A stretch of DNA of 64,000 nt from Oerskovia flava. Its GTDB lineage: Bacteria > Actinomycetota > Actinomycetes > Actinomycetales > Cellulomonadaceae. The position numbers were made by a program, and so were the translations under genes. Below are positions 6,783-15,256 of the stretch, one piece after another. Location: NCBI RefSeq assembly GCF_026163685.1, contig NZ_JAOXSR010000002.1, positions 186,001 to 250,000 of the forward strand, given 5' to 3'. The notes below the pieces were generated by a model that saw only the letters and a program-made list of their open reading frames with translations, did not search any database and was not told where the DNA came from. Positions within the stretch are counted from its first letter, which is position 1, and each line of letters begins with the position of its first letter.

Positions 6783-7969
6783 CGGGCGCGACCGACGGGG
6801 CGTGGTCCGGGTTCCGGGTCACGGCACGGCTGCGGCTGACGCTCAGCTACGTGCTCTTCCTGCTCGCGGCCGGTGCCGTCTCGGCCGTGTGCCTGTACGC
6901 CGTGATGCGGTTCGTTCCGGACTACCCGCTCACCGCCGCCAACCCGCGTGACGCGGACCTCCCGGTCGCCTCGCGCGGGGAGATCCTCGACGCCGTGGTG
7001 CAGGCGAGCGCCGTCTCGCTCGTCGTCCTCGCGCTGCTGGGCAGCGTGGGCGGGTGGTGGCTGGCGGGCCGGGTGCTGCGCCCGCTCGCCGAGCTCAACG
7101 CGGCGGCGAGGGCGGCCGCGGACGGGGACCTCGCACGGCGCGTCGGGTCCCCGGGGCGTCGCCGGGACGAGTTCACCGACCTGGCCGACACCTTCGACAG
7201 CATGCTCGACCGCCTCGAGCGCGACCTGCACGGCCAACGACGCTTCGCCGCCAACGCCTCGCACGAGCTGCGCACACCGCTCGCCGTCATGCAGGCGATG
7301 CTCGACGTCGCACGCGCCGACCCCGACGACGTCGACGTGCCCGAGCTCCTCGACCGGCTCCACACCACCAACCGGCGAGCGGTCGAGCTCGTCACCGCGC
7401 TGCTGGAGCTCGCGGCGCTCGACCGCGGCCCGCTGGTGCGCACCCCGGTGGTCCTCGACGTCGTGGTCGAGGACGTGATCGACGACGTGCAGGCCGAGGC
7501 GCGGCAGCACGGCGTCGAGGTGCGCGCGGACCTCGAGCCGGTGACGGTGCCGGGCGACGAGGCCCTGCTCGGGCGCCTCGTCGACAACCTGCTGCGCAAC
7601 GCGGTGCGTCACAACCTGCCCACCGGCGGCTGGGTCGACGTCCGGGTGGTTGCCGAGCGCCGCGGTCCGGTGCGCGACGTCGTCACGCTCCTCGTGTCGA
7701 ACAGCGGGCCGGACGTCGACGCGCGGGCGCTCGCCGTCGCGCAGGAACCGTTCGCGCGCGACGCCGCGCCGCAGTGGCGTGGGCAGGAGAGCGGCGAGCG
7801 CTCCGGGTCCACCGCCGGCCGTCCCGGCCTGACGGCGTCCCACGGGCTGGGCCTCCCGCTGGCGGCGCGCATCGTCGAGGCGCACGGCGGCACGCTCCGC
7901 CTCGCCCCCCGCCCGGGAGGCGGCGTCGTCGCCGCGGTCTCGCTCCCCGCCCACGTCTCGCAGGGCTGA
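6779..7969 (+). CDS. Membrane sensor histidine kinase (HAMP-HisKA-HATPase)
   Basis: 396 residues from GTG 6779. Two membrane segments (about 20-42 and 75-100) flank a short extracellular loop of about 30 residues, followed by a HAMP linker, the HisKA helix with phosphorylatable His162 (ASHELRTPLAVMQ), and an ATPase domain with an N box (VDNLLRNAVRHN) and G box (GLGLPLAARIVEAHGG). The short sensor loop suggests sensing of membrane or cell-wall state rather than a large soluble ligand. It is the cognate partner of the regulator at 6108, which it overlaps by 4 nt. Confidence 0.92.
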   Translation: MTGATDGAWSGFRVTARLRLTLSYVLFLLAAGAVSAVCLYAVMRFVPDYPLTAANPRDADLPVASRGEILDAVVQASAVSLVVLALLGSVGGWWLAGRVLRPLAELNAAARAAADGDLARRVGSPGRRRDEFTDLADTFDSMLDRLERDLHGQRRFAANASHELRTPLAVMQAMLDVARADPDDVDVPELLDRLHTTNRRAVELVTALLELAALDRGPLVRTPVVLDVVVEDVIDDVQAEARQHGVEVRADLEPVTVPGDEALLGRLVDNLLRNAVRHNLPTGGWVDVRVVAERRGPVRDVVTLLVSNSGPDVDARALAVAQEPFARDAAPQWRGQESGERSGSTAGRPGLTASHGLGLPLAARIVEAHGGTLRLAPRPGGGVVAAVSLPAHVSQG

Positions 7970-8038
7970 ACCGGGGCCGGAGCGTGTGGGAGGCGGTGCC
8001 TAGGCTGAGCGGGACCGCACCGACCAGGGGAGACGCAC

Positions 8039-8638
8039 GTGACGCAGGACGGGACCGCACCGGACGGCACGGAGGTTCTCGTCGTCGCGGACGCGGCGGG
8101 CTGGCGGGCGTGGCTCGACGAGAACGAGGACGCCTCGGACGGGGTGTGGTTGCTGCTCGCGAAGAAGGGGACGACCACCCCGACGTCGCTCGGCTACGGC
8201 GAGGCGCTCGACGAGGCGCTGTGCAGCGGCTGGATCGACGGGCAACGCCGCAGCCACGACGCGACGACGTTCCGCCAGCGCTTCACCCCGCGCCGCAAGG
8301 CGTCGCTGTGGTCGCAGCGCAACGTGGGCCTCGTGGCGGAGCTGATCGCCGAGGGCCGCATGCGGCCGCGCGGGCACGCCGAGATCCTGCGTGCGCAGGA
8401 CGACGGCCGCTGGGACCGCGCCTACGCCGGCCCGGCCACCGCCCAGGTCCCCGACGACCTCGCCGCGGCGCTCGCCGCCGCACCCGACGCCGCCACGCTG
8501 TTCGCCCGGCTCAACGGCCAGAACCGCTACGCCCTGATCCACCGGGTCGTGACCGCCCCGAGCGCGACGAGCCGCACGAACCGGCTCGCCAAGCTCGTCG
8601 CCATGCTGGAGCGCGGCGAGACGCCCTACCCGCAGTGA
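8039..8638 (+). CDS. YdeI/OmpD-associated family protein
   Basis: 199 residues from GTG 8039. The N-terminal module (AAGWRAWLDENEDASDGVWLLLAKKG) and the central ALDEALCSGWIDGQ and FTPRRKASLWSQRN segments are hallmarks of the YdeI/OmpD-associated family. The C-terminal half (ALIHRVVTAPSATSRTNRLAKLVAMLERGE) is the usual bacteriocin-protection-like helical tail. The family is widespread in actinobacteria; its molecular function is not settled. It stands alone between the kinase and a convergent flavoprotein gene. Confidence 0.88.
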   Translation: MTQDGTAPDGTEVLVVADAAGWRAWLDENEDASDGVWLLLAKKGTTTPTSLGYGEALDEALCSGWIDGQRRSHDATTFRQRFTPRRKASLWSQRNVGLVAELIAEGRMRPRGHAEILRAQDDGRWDRAYAGPATAQVPDDLAAALAAAPDAATLFARLNGQNRYALIHRVVTAPSATSRTNRLAKLVAMLERGETPYPQ

Positions 8639-8673
8639 GCACCGTCGGCCTGGCGCTCGCGGGCGCCTGCTGG

Positions 8674-9867
8674 TCAGCTCACCTTGCCCTGGAGCAGGCG
8701 TCGCCAGTAGATCGTCGGCTGCAGGTACCGGTCGAACAGCAGCAGGCTGCGGCGCGGCCGGGCGAGGTCGGGGAACGCGACGATGGGCTCGGGCCGCCCG
8801 TCGCGGTCGAACTCCGCGAGCAGCAGCTCGCGGCGTGACGTCGTGATCGGCGCCAGCGAGTACCCGTCGTAGTGCTGCATCGGGGTGCCCTTGCGGCGGG
8901 CCTGGATGTTGGCGGCCACGACCGGGACCTGACGGCGCAGCGCGCCTCCGGACGGCATGGCGTCGACGGCGGCGGCGTCGCCCAGCCCCCAGACCCGGGG
9001 GAACGTGACGTGCTGCAACGTCTCCGGGTCGACGGCGACGAACCCGCCGCTCCCGGTCGTGGCGAGGCCGCTCTCCGAGACCCACCGGGGGGCGCGGTGC
9101 GGCGGGGCGAGGAAGAGGGCGTCGTAGTGCGTCGTGTCGGTGCCGTGCGGTGTCCGCAGGCGAGCGGTGCGGTCCGTCGGGTCGATCGACACGACGGACG
9201 TGCTCGTGCGCACCCGCACACCGTACTCGGTGCAGGCCGCCCGCAGCTCACGCTCCGCGCGAGGGTCGTCGACGAGCCGCGACGCCTGCACGACGAGCTC
9301 GATGTCGATCGCCCCCAGCACTCCCGTGCGTCGCCAGTGGTCGGCCGCGACGAACAGCGGCTTGAGGCCCACGGGGAAGCACGGGACCTGCCACGACGCG
9401 AGGGCGAACACGGCCCGCCCCGACGTCAGGGACGAGAGCATCTCCCACGTCCTGCCCGCGAGCTCGGGCAGGTAGCTCGTCGCGGCGAACGGTGTCCCCA
9501 TGGCCTCCTCGCTGCCCGGCACGGCGTCCCAGTCCACCTCCGACCCGGGGCACACCGCCAGGTCGCCGTACCCGAGCTCGGTGCCGTCGTCGAGCCGCAC
9601 GACCGAGCGCTGCGGGTCCAGCCCCACGACCCGGGCCGGGTAGCGGAGCACACCCGCCGGGACGACGTCGTCCTGCGGACGGGTGAGGTCGTCGAGGGTC
9701 GCCATGCCGGACGCGACATAGGACAGCAGCGGCCGGTAGTGGTGCACGTCCTTCGGTTCGACCACGGCGACGTCGCGGCACCCGTCTCGCACCAGCCGGC
9801 CCGCGAGGGACAGGCCGGCGTTGCCGCCGCCGAGGACGAGCACGTCGTGCTGGCGTGGTGAGCTCAT
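8674..9867 (-). CDS. FAD-dependent oxidoreductase, sulfide:quinone reductase-like
   Basis: 397 residues from ATG 9867. The N-terminal dinucleotide-binding motif (VLVLGGGNAGLSLAGRLV) is followed by HHYRPLLSYVASG, the FAD-contacting loop of sulfide:quinone reductases and type II NADH dehydrogenases. A second FAD motif (VWGLGDAAAVDAMPSGGALRRQ) and an LLLFDRYLQPTIYWRRLL C-terminal membrane-contact segment also fit SQR. Cysteines occur in LAVCPGSE and QVPCFPVG; whether they form the SQR polysulfide pair is uncertain. It probably passes electrons to quinone at the membrane. Alternative: a related NAD(P)H:quinone or flavocytochrome-like enzyme. Confidence 0.8.
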   Translation of the reverse strand: MSSPRQHDVLVLGGGNAGLSLAGRLVRDGCRDVAVVEPKDVHHYRPLLSYVASGMATLDDLTRPQDDVVPAGVLRYPARVVGLDPQRSVVRLDDGTELGYGDLAVCPGSEVDWDAVPGSEEAMGTPFAATSYLPELAGRTWEMLSSLTSGRAVFALASWQVPCFPVGLKPLFVAADHWRRTGVLGAIDIELVVQASRLVDDPRAERELRAACTEYGVRVRTSTSVVSIDPTDRTARLRTPHGTDTTHYDALFLAPPHRAPRWVSESGLATTGSGGFVAVDPETLQHVTFPRVWGLGDAAAVDAMPSGGALRRQVPVVAANIQARRKGTPMQHYDGYSLAPITTSRRELLLAEFDRDGRPEPIVAFPDLARPRRSLLLFDRYLQPTIYWRRLLQGKVS

Positions 9868-9939
9868 GGTCGAGGTGCTCCGCAAGGATCGGGGACGAGG
9901 ACCCTCCCCACGCTAGGAGCAGGTGCGTCCGCTCGCCCC

Positions 9940-10689
9940 TCAGGGTCGGCGGCGGGGGAAGCAGCGCTCGCGCCACCGCTCCCACGGCGGCGACTCGGCC
10001 CAGTTCACGCGCAGCGTGCGCCAGGCACGGTCGAGGCGCCGCCGGCGCTGGCGGTGCCCGCGCAACGAGCGGGCGGAGACCTCCACCCGCCAGGACCGTG
10101 CGAGGCGCGTCCTGCGGCCGGGACCCAGCCGGAAGGCGAGGTCGAGGTCGTCGTGCACCTCGGGGTCGTCGCGCACGGCGGACCCCCGCACCTCCTCCCA
10201 CGTCGAGGTACGCACGGCCATGCACGAGCCCCAGAGCGCGGTGTGCCCGAGCGCCAGGTGGCTCAGCACGTAGTAGGAACCGAGGTAGGCGACCGAGACG
10301 GTCGTGCGCGCGCCTCGCGGCACGTCGTGGAACAGCCCGGTCCCGGTGAGGGCGTCGAGCCCGGCGTCGGCCGCCATGTGCTCGACGACGGTCTGCACCC
10401 AGCGCGCGTCGGGCCGCGAGTCGGCGTCGAGGCGGGCGATGACGTCGCCCTTCGCGGCGTCGTACCCCGCGGCGGCCGCGGCGGGGATGCCGACGCGCGG
10501 TTCGTGGACGACGACGGCGCCCCAGCGGAGAGCGACGGCGGCCGAGTCGTCCGTGGACGCGTTGTCGACGACGACGACCTCCCACGGCGCGACCGTCTGC
10601 TGCGCGAGCAGGGCGAGGCACCGCTCGAGGGCCACGGCGTCGTCCCGGACGGGGATGACGACCGACACGGTCGGCGCACCGGCGGTCAC
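9940..10689 (-). CDS. Family 2 glycosyltransferase
   Basis: 249 residues from GTG 10689. The GT-A start is canonical (TVSVVIPVRDDAVALERCL, then VVVDNASTDDS) and the DxD-type metal site is ARLDADSRPD near residue 90. The middle (TALWGSCMAVRTSTWEEV, DDPEVHDDLDLAFRL) matches the acceptor-binding region of GT2 enzymes. The basic C-terminus has no clear transmembrane helix. The start overlaps the stop of the upstream membrane-protein gene by 4 nt. The acceptor is unknown; a cell-envelope glycan or lipid is likely. Confidence 0.87.
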   Translation of the reverse strand: MTAGAPTVSVVIPVRDDAVALERCLALLAQQTVAPWEVVVVDNASTDDSAAVALRWGAVVVHEPRVGIPAAAAAGYDAAKGDVIARLDADSRPDARWVQTVVEHMAADAGLDALTGTGLFHDVPRGARTTVSVAYLGSYYVLSHLALGHTALWGSCMAVRTSTWEEVRGSAVRDDPEVHDDLDLAFRLGPGRRTRLARSWRVEVSARSLRGHRQRRRRLDRAWRTLRVNWAESPPWERWRERCFPRRRP

Positions 10690-11264
10690 GACCGGACCCC
10701 CGCACGTCCCGGGCGCACGGCGAGCGCCATGCCCGCGACCACGGAACCGACCAGGCCGGACGCCAGATCGGTCACGGTGTCGGTGTACCCGACGCCGATC
10801 CGGTCGTCGAGGTACGTGAACCCCGCCCACTCGCCGATCTCCCAGAGGATCGCGACGACGGCGCCGAGGCCCGTCGTCGTGACGACGACACCGGTGCGGC
10901 GGTGCGCGTGCGAGGTGTCGCGCGGACCGGGGAGCACCTGCCAGCGGGTGAGGGCCACGGCTGCGACGGCCGCGATGAGGCCCGTGCAGGCGGCGTGCAC
11001 CGGCAGGTCCAGCCACGGCACGGCCTGGTACCAGCCGAGCTGGGCGGCCCACGCCGCGAGCAGCAGCGCGCTGCCGTAGGCGACGTCCAGGACCGCCGGC
11101 ATGCCGACGGCCCGCGGCACCATCAGACCCCCGAGCATGAGGAGGAAGAGCGCGACGGCCACCCCTTCGAGCGACACCGCCGCGACGACGACGCTGGTCA
11201 GGGCCGCGACGCGCACGACGTCCCCGGGGACGAGGACGTCGCGGGCAAGGGTGGTGGGAGGCAT
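10686..11264 (-). CDS. Polytopic membrane protein, DUF2238-like
   Basis: 192 residues with about five hydrophobic segments. Conserved-looking positions sit in the second half: WEIGEWAGFTYLDD and VGYTDTVTDLASGLVGSVVAG, which resemble the signature of DUF2238/YjdF-type membrane proteins. The conserved acidic residues near the membrane faces suggest a transport or lipid-related role, but none is established. I chose ATG 11264; an upstream start at 11330 would add 22 poorly conserved residues. It is coupled by a 4-nt overlap to the glycosyltransferase gene. Confidence 0.72.
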   Translation of the reverse strand: MPPTTLARDVLVPGDVVRVAALTSVVVAAVSLEGVAVALFLLMLGGLMVPRAVGMPAVLDVAYGSALLLAAWAAQLGWYQAVPWLDLPVHAACTGLIAAVAAVALTRWQVLPGPRDTSHAHRRTGVVVTTTGLGAVVAILWEIGEWAGFTYLDDRIGVGYTDTVTDLASGLVGSVVAGMALAVRPGRAGVRS

Positions 11265-11366
11265 CGGTTCCGCTTCGACGGCGCAGGAGGTGTGGCACTG
11301 CAGTCTCACATCACGGGCGGGCCCCCGCACGGCATCGCGGGTCCGGGCGGGCGCCGCGGCCTGGTG

Positions 11367-11705
11367 TCAGATCCGGCGCACCGGGACGTCGCCGGCCGTC
11401 TGCGGTGTGCGGCCGAGGACGTCGGCGCCCACGGCCTGGACCGTGAGGAGGTCGCCGGTCGCCAGCTTGCCGTCGCCGCTGACGTCCACGTGCACCCGCA
11501 CCGTCGCGCCCGCGGGCACCTCGCCGACGTCGATCGCGAACGGCACCCGCGCACCGGGGGACAGCTGCACGTGCGGCAGCACGGCCTCGGCGAGCCGTAC
11601 CGCCGCCACGTCCTGCAGCGTCGTGTCCTCCAGGGCGACGCGCACCGTCGCCTCGCCCGCGGGCGCGTCGTCACCCAGCAGGACCTCACCGAACATCGTC
11701 GTCAT
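11367..11705 (-). CDS. YbaY/YscW-like small beta-sandwich protein
   Basis: 112 residues with no signal peptide or lipobox. The sequence reads as the YbaY/YscW fold: GEVLLGDDAPAGEATVRVALEDTTLQDV, then LSPGARVPFAIDV and a carbohydrate-type strand pair with VSGDGKLATGDLLTVQAV. In enterobacteria this fold is a lipoprotein; here it is cytoplasmic as written. It overlaps the ATP-grasp gene by 4 nt, so it belongs to the astacin/ATP-grasp operon. It may act as an accessory or chaperone; this is inference from position. Confidence 0.72.
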   Translation of the reverse strand: MTTMFGEVLLGDDAPAGEATVRVALEDTTLQDVAAVRLAEAVLPHVQLSPGARVPFAIDVGEVPAGATVRVHVDVSGDGKLATGDLLTVQAVGADVLGRTPQTAGDVPVRRI

Positions 11706-12658
11706 GTCATCACTCTGGCACGGTCTCGCCGGGCGAGCGCCGCCACGACGGCGTCGGTGATGGGCAGGCCCGTGAGGTCCTCGCAGAACTGCCACAGGCC
11801 GGCGGGGTTGACCTCGAAGAACACGTGCTCGCCGGTCGGGGTCCGGCGCAGGTCCACCGCCCCGTAGACGAGCCCGAGGCGTCCCATGAGGGTCCGCACC
11901 TGCGTCAGCACGGCGTCGGGCAGGGTGACCGGCCGCACCGCCGCCTCGTCGAGGACCATCCGCATGTCGCTCGGCAGGCTCGTGGCCGTCGCGTCGATCT
12001 CGGTGGCGTACGCCGCGCCGTCGATCATCGTGATCCGCAGGTCCACCCCCGGGACGTACTCCTGCAGGATCGTCGGGGCGAAGCGCACCTGGTCGAGCCG
12101 TCCGACGTCGTCGGCGTCGAGCACGTGCGTCTCGCGCCACGCGTCGGCCCGGGCGATGAACGCCTTGGTCACGACGCGGCCCAGCCCGAGCTCGGCGACG
12201 AACGCCCGGGCCCGGTCGGGGTCGCGCGTGACGATCGTGCGCGGCAGCGCGAACCCGAGGTCGGCGGCGACGGCCCACTGCCACGGCTTGTGGTGCGCCG
12301 CGCCGTCGGACCGCGGGTCGTTGACCCACGCCAGCGGCAACGACGCGATCACACCCTCGAACACCTCGGTGATCTCGCTGACCGCGAAGCCGAACGCGGC
12401 CGGGTCCGTGACCGACGGGTCCGGCGGGGTCCCGCGCAGGCGCCGCCACCAGCCGACGGTGGCGTCCTGCAGGTCGTGCTCGACGCCGGCCGCGTGCAGC
12501 CGCATGTCGGCCTCGCCCGTGGCGTACGCGAGCTCGAGCGACTCGGTCGATCCGAGCGTCGCGGTGTCGAGCACGACCACCTCGTGGTCGAGCGCCCGCA
12601 GGCGCTCGACCACGACGGCGGTGTGGTCGTCCTCCGGGAAGCTGACGACGAGGATCAT
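11702..12658 (-). CDS. ATP-grasp peptide ligase, MvdC/MvdD (graspetide maturase)-like
   Basis: 318 residues. The C-terminal half has the ATP-grasp features of RiPP maturases of the MvdC/MvdD group: ILQEYVPGVDLRITMIDG, AYATEIDAT, and HVFFEVNPAGLWQFCEDLTGLPI, where Glu and Asn coordinate magnesium. The N-terminal third is the pre-ATP-grasp domain. Known members form ester or amide crosslinks between side chains of a ribosomal precursor. The gene follows the astacin-like protease gene by 2 nt and overlaps the YbaY-like gene by 4 nt. No separate precursor gene is visible. The Lys/Glu/Pro-rich tail of the protease is the only candidate substrate in the operon. Confidence 0.82.
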   Translation of the reverse strand: MILVVSFPEDDHTAVVVERLRALDHEVVVLDTATLGSTESLELAYATGEADMRLHAAGVEHDLQDATVGWWRRLRGTPPDPSVTDPAAFGFAVSEITEVFEGVIASLPLAWVNDPRSDGAAHHKPWQWAVAADLGFALPRTIVTRDPDRARAFVAELGLGRVVTKAFIARADAWRETHVLDADDVGRLDQVRFAPTILQEYVPGVDLRITMIDGAAYATEIDATATSLPSDMRMVLDEAAVRPVTLPDAVLTQVRTLMGRLGLVYGAVDLRRTPTGEHVFFEVNPAGLWQFCEDLTGLPITDAVVAALARRDRARVMT

Positions 12659-12660
12659 CG

Positions 12661-14001
12661 TCAGATCCCGGCCTCGGCCGCGGCCTGCTCGGCGAGCGCC
12701 GCCAGTGCCTCACGCACGGCGTCCAGCGTGGTGATCACCTCGGCGAGCGCGAGTGCCTGGTCGGCGGCGCTCGACGTCGCCCCGGTGTCCTGCTCCGCGG
12801 TCCCCGACTGCTGCGCGACGGCGGCCTGGAAGCGGCTGACGAAGTCGCTGTCCCGGCCGATGACGAACGGGACCGAACGCTTGAGCGCAGGGTTGATCAG
12901 CGGGGTCTCGGGCCGGAGCGGCTCGACGACCTCGCGGATGGTCGGCTGCGGGTCCCGGAACGGCTTGGTCAGGTCGCGCAGCGGCTTGACCACCTCGTCG
13001 CGCGGTTCCTTGACGACCTCCTTGAAGGGCTCCTTGACCGGCTCCTTGCCGGTGTCCTTGAAGGTCTCCTTGATCGTCACCGTGCCCTCGCCGACGGGTT
13101 CCTTGACGATGTCCTTAATCGCCGTCTTGGGCCACGCCAGCCCGGGGTACATGATCTTCAGCCCTGCGATGTCGCCCGCCGAGAGGGACGTACGCTGCCC
13201 GATCACGGTGCCGGGCGGGACGGTGCCGATCGGCACGATCGTCGGCTGGCCGTTCGAGGAGAACGCCGTGGTCGGGTAGTGCATGATCGAGCCGAAGTCG
13301 TACCCGCCCAGGTCGTCGCCGTCGCTGATGCGCTGGTTGAAGTTGTGCTCCTTGCCGGCCTCGATGTTCGCCCAGTTGATCTGCACGAACGCGTCCCGGT
13401 CCTCGCGCGACTGCTCGTGCCACAGACCGTAGGCGTGCCCGATCTCGTGGATCGTGTTCCCCACGCTGCAGCTCGGGCCGAGCGTGATGTTCTGCTGGTT
13501 GCCACGGCGACCGACGGCAGAGCTGCACCCGCCGCCCCCGACGAACCGCACGAAGTTCGTCTCGCCGTTGCGCGGGACCAGTCGCAGGGGCGTCTTGGCG
13601 TGCCAGTGCGCGATCGCGTTGTGCACCCGGGACGGGTTGGAGAGACCGGCGTCGATCTCGAACGGGATGACGCCGTTGGGCCAGCGGAACTGGGCCCCGC
13701 TGATCCCGACCGCGTGCGCGACGTCGGACCCGTCCTCGTCCGCGGTGAGCGTCGACACGTCACGAGCGCGCGCCTCCTCGACCGTGCCGATGACGATGTC
13801 ACCCTCGACGAGAGCCAGCCCGTCGACCTCGACCCACACCACGGGCAAGGACGCGAAGCCGTAGCCGTCGATCAGTGCGGTGCCGCCGACGTCACCGACG
13901 GCCTGCTCGCAGGACAGGTGCGTACCGGACTTCTTGTCCGACGTGCGTCGACCGCGGCCGGCGCTCGACTTCCCGCCTGCCGGAGCCTTCTTCTCGACCA
14001 T
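12661..14001 (-). CDS. M12A astacin-like zinc metallopeptidase with a Lys/Glu-Pro repeat tail
   Basis: 446 residues from ATG 14001 (GGAGGGA ribosome binding site). The astacin zinc signature HEIGHAYGLWHEQSR lies near residues 184-198 and the Met-turn SIMHYPTTAFS near 237. No signal peptide is present; the N-terminus is basic. Residues about 292-370 form an unusual tail with alternating KEP/KDP/RDP units (for example GKEPVKEPFKEVVKEP), then an alanine-rich helix. The frame is open upstream to 14721 without a stop, so a longer 686-residue form starting there is possible. The direct neighbour is an MvdC/MvdD-like ATP-grasp ligase, so the tail may be modified by it or act as its docking site. That link is inference. 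Confidence 0.85.
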   Translation of the reverse strand: MVEKKAPAGGKSSAGRGRRTSDKKSGTHLSCEQAVGDVGGTALIDGYGFASLPVVWVEVDGLALVEGDIVIGTVEEARARDVSTLTADEDGSDVAHAVGISGAQFRWPNGVIPFEIDAGLSNPSRVHNAIAHWHAKTPLRLVPRNGETNFVRFVGGGGCSSAVGRRGNQQNITLGPSCSVGNTIHEIGHAYGLWHEQSREDRDAFVQINWANIEAGKEHNFNQRISDGDDLGGYDFGSIMHYPTTAFSSNGQPTIVPIGTVPPGTVIGQRTSLSAGDIAGLKIMYPGLAWPKTAIKDIVKEPVGEGTVTIKETFKDTGKEPVKEPFKEVVKEPRDEVVKPLRDLTKPFRDPQPTIREVVEPLRPETPLINPALKRSVPFVIGRDSDFVSRFQAAVAQQSGTAEQDTGATSSAADQALALAEVITTLDAVREALAALAEQAAAEAGI

Positions 14002-14721
14002 GACGAACTCCCTCCGAGTTCCGCGGAGAGCTCCTTCTCGCCGCGGGCGGGGCACTGTGCTCCTGCTTCGAGGGAGGTCGAGCGACCCGGCGTTGATGCG
14101 TCGCCGGCGAACCTGTCGGTGCGACGTCCAGGAAGCGGTGGCGGGGTCGACGCCGTGGACGCGCGCGTTGGCGGCGATCGCCTCGTGCAGCCAGGTCGCG
14201 AGCCCGGGATGCCGGGCGTCGTAGTTCGCCACGGCGTGCCGCGCCGGGACGGCACCCGGCAGCGATGCGGCGCGGGTGCTCGCCGAGCGGCACCGGGCGT
14301 TGATCGGCGCGCGTTTCTCGACGTCGCGCAGGAACGGCGCCTCGTCGCTGTCCGGCAGGTACGTCGTCGCGGCGGTCGTGAACACCCGCGCGTTCTCCGG
14401 GGTACGGACCTCGACCTCGACCGAGTTCCGCGGCATCTCGCGCGGGCCCTGCACGCTGCCCGGTCGTAGGTCGGCGCAGGCGGCCGCGATCTCGTCGACC
14501 TGGCTCAGCACGCACGCGAAGCTCACGGTCGTCCCTGGTGCGTCGTCCGGGGCCGCTGCGGCCGTCTCGGCGGGGACGAGCAGGACGTCCTGGAACGCCC
14601 ACCGCCGCAGGGGCACGAGCTGCCCGGGCACGCCGAACGCGACGGCGTCCGTGGCGGGCTGCGGGACAGGGCTGACGTCGAGGGCGGGGTAGGTGTCGGT
14701 CGTGCGGTCGGTGTCGGTCAT
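14002..14721 (-). CDS. Uncharacterised region in frame with the astacin protease (N-terminal extension or separate gene)
   Basis: From ATG 14721 about 200 residues look protein-like (VAFGVPGQLVPLRRWAFQDV, then ACVLSQVDEIAAACADL and RNSVEVEVRTPENARVF). The last 35 codons before the protease ATG are Arg-rich and look like untranslated sequence, yet no stop codon occurs in this frame. I do not recognise the domain. Either the protease has a long N-terminal pro-region, or an ancestral gene lost its stop. The internal ribosome binding site at the protease ATG favours independent translation of the protease. Confidence 0.45.
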
Positions 14722-14776
14722 ACCGACACCCCGACCTTGACCCTGCGTGAGGGTCAAGCGGCGGCGGACGAGGGAC

Positions 14777-15211
14777 TCAGCCGCAGCTGTCGCAGACCCC
14801 GGTCGCGGGCAGCACCATGAAGCAGGTGGGGCAGATCGCCGCGGGCTTCTCCGGCTCGGCCGCCCGACGGGTCGTGGTCCGGGTCCGCGGTGCGGGGGAG
14901 GACCGCCGCGGCCGCGCGGGGGCGGGTGGCGTGGGCGGTCCCGTGACGTCGAAGCCGCGCTTGCGCAGGATGGTCGCTGCGGCCTGGACGCCTCCGGCGA
15001 ACTCCTCGGCGGTCGCGACCCGGCCGGTCGCGAACCGGTGCGCGACCCCGAGGACGGCGGTCGCGTCGTACGTGCGCCCCTCGTGGACGAGCGGGTAGCC
15101 GGTCGACGGGTCGAAGCCGTAGACGCCGAGGAAGTTCTCGGCGCCGCGGTCGTCGTACTCGGCGATCGCGGCGAGGATGTGCTGGCGGGTCACGGCGGAG
15201 AAGGTTGCCAC
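14777..15211 (-). CDS. Small protein with a ScoMcrA-type N-terminal domain and a zinc ribbon
   Basis: 144 residues. Residues 1-90 (FSAVTRQHILAAIAEYDDRG, DPSTGYPLVHEGRTYDATAVLGVAHRFATG, RKRGFDV) resemble the N-terminal module of ScoMcrA-type proteins and similar actinobacterial hypotheticals. After a Pro/Arg-rich linker it ends in a compact zinc ribbon (CPTC...CDSCG). This suggests a nucleic-acid-associated role, but no nuclease motif is present. It lies between the protease operon and the antiporter gene, with no obvious functional link. Confidence 0.65.
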   Translation of the reverse strand: MATFSAVTRQHILAAIAEYDDRGAENFLGVYGFDPSTGYPLVHEGRTYDATAVLGVAHRFATGRVATAEEFAGGVQAAATILRKRGFDVTGPPTPPAPARPRRSSPAPRTRTTTRRAAEPEKPAAICPTCFMVLPATGVCDSCG

Positions 15212-15256
15212 CCTGTGAGCCTAGTCCGCCGTGGGAGTGCCTCCGGACGCGGGTCG

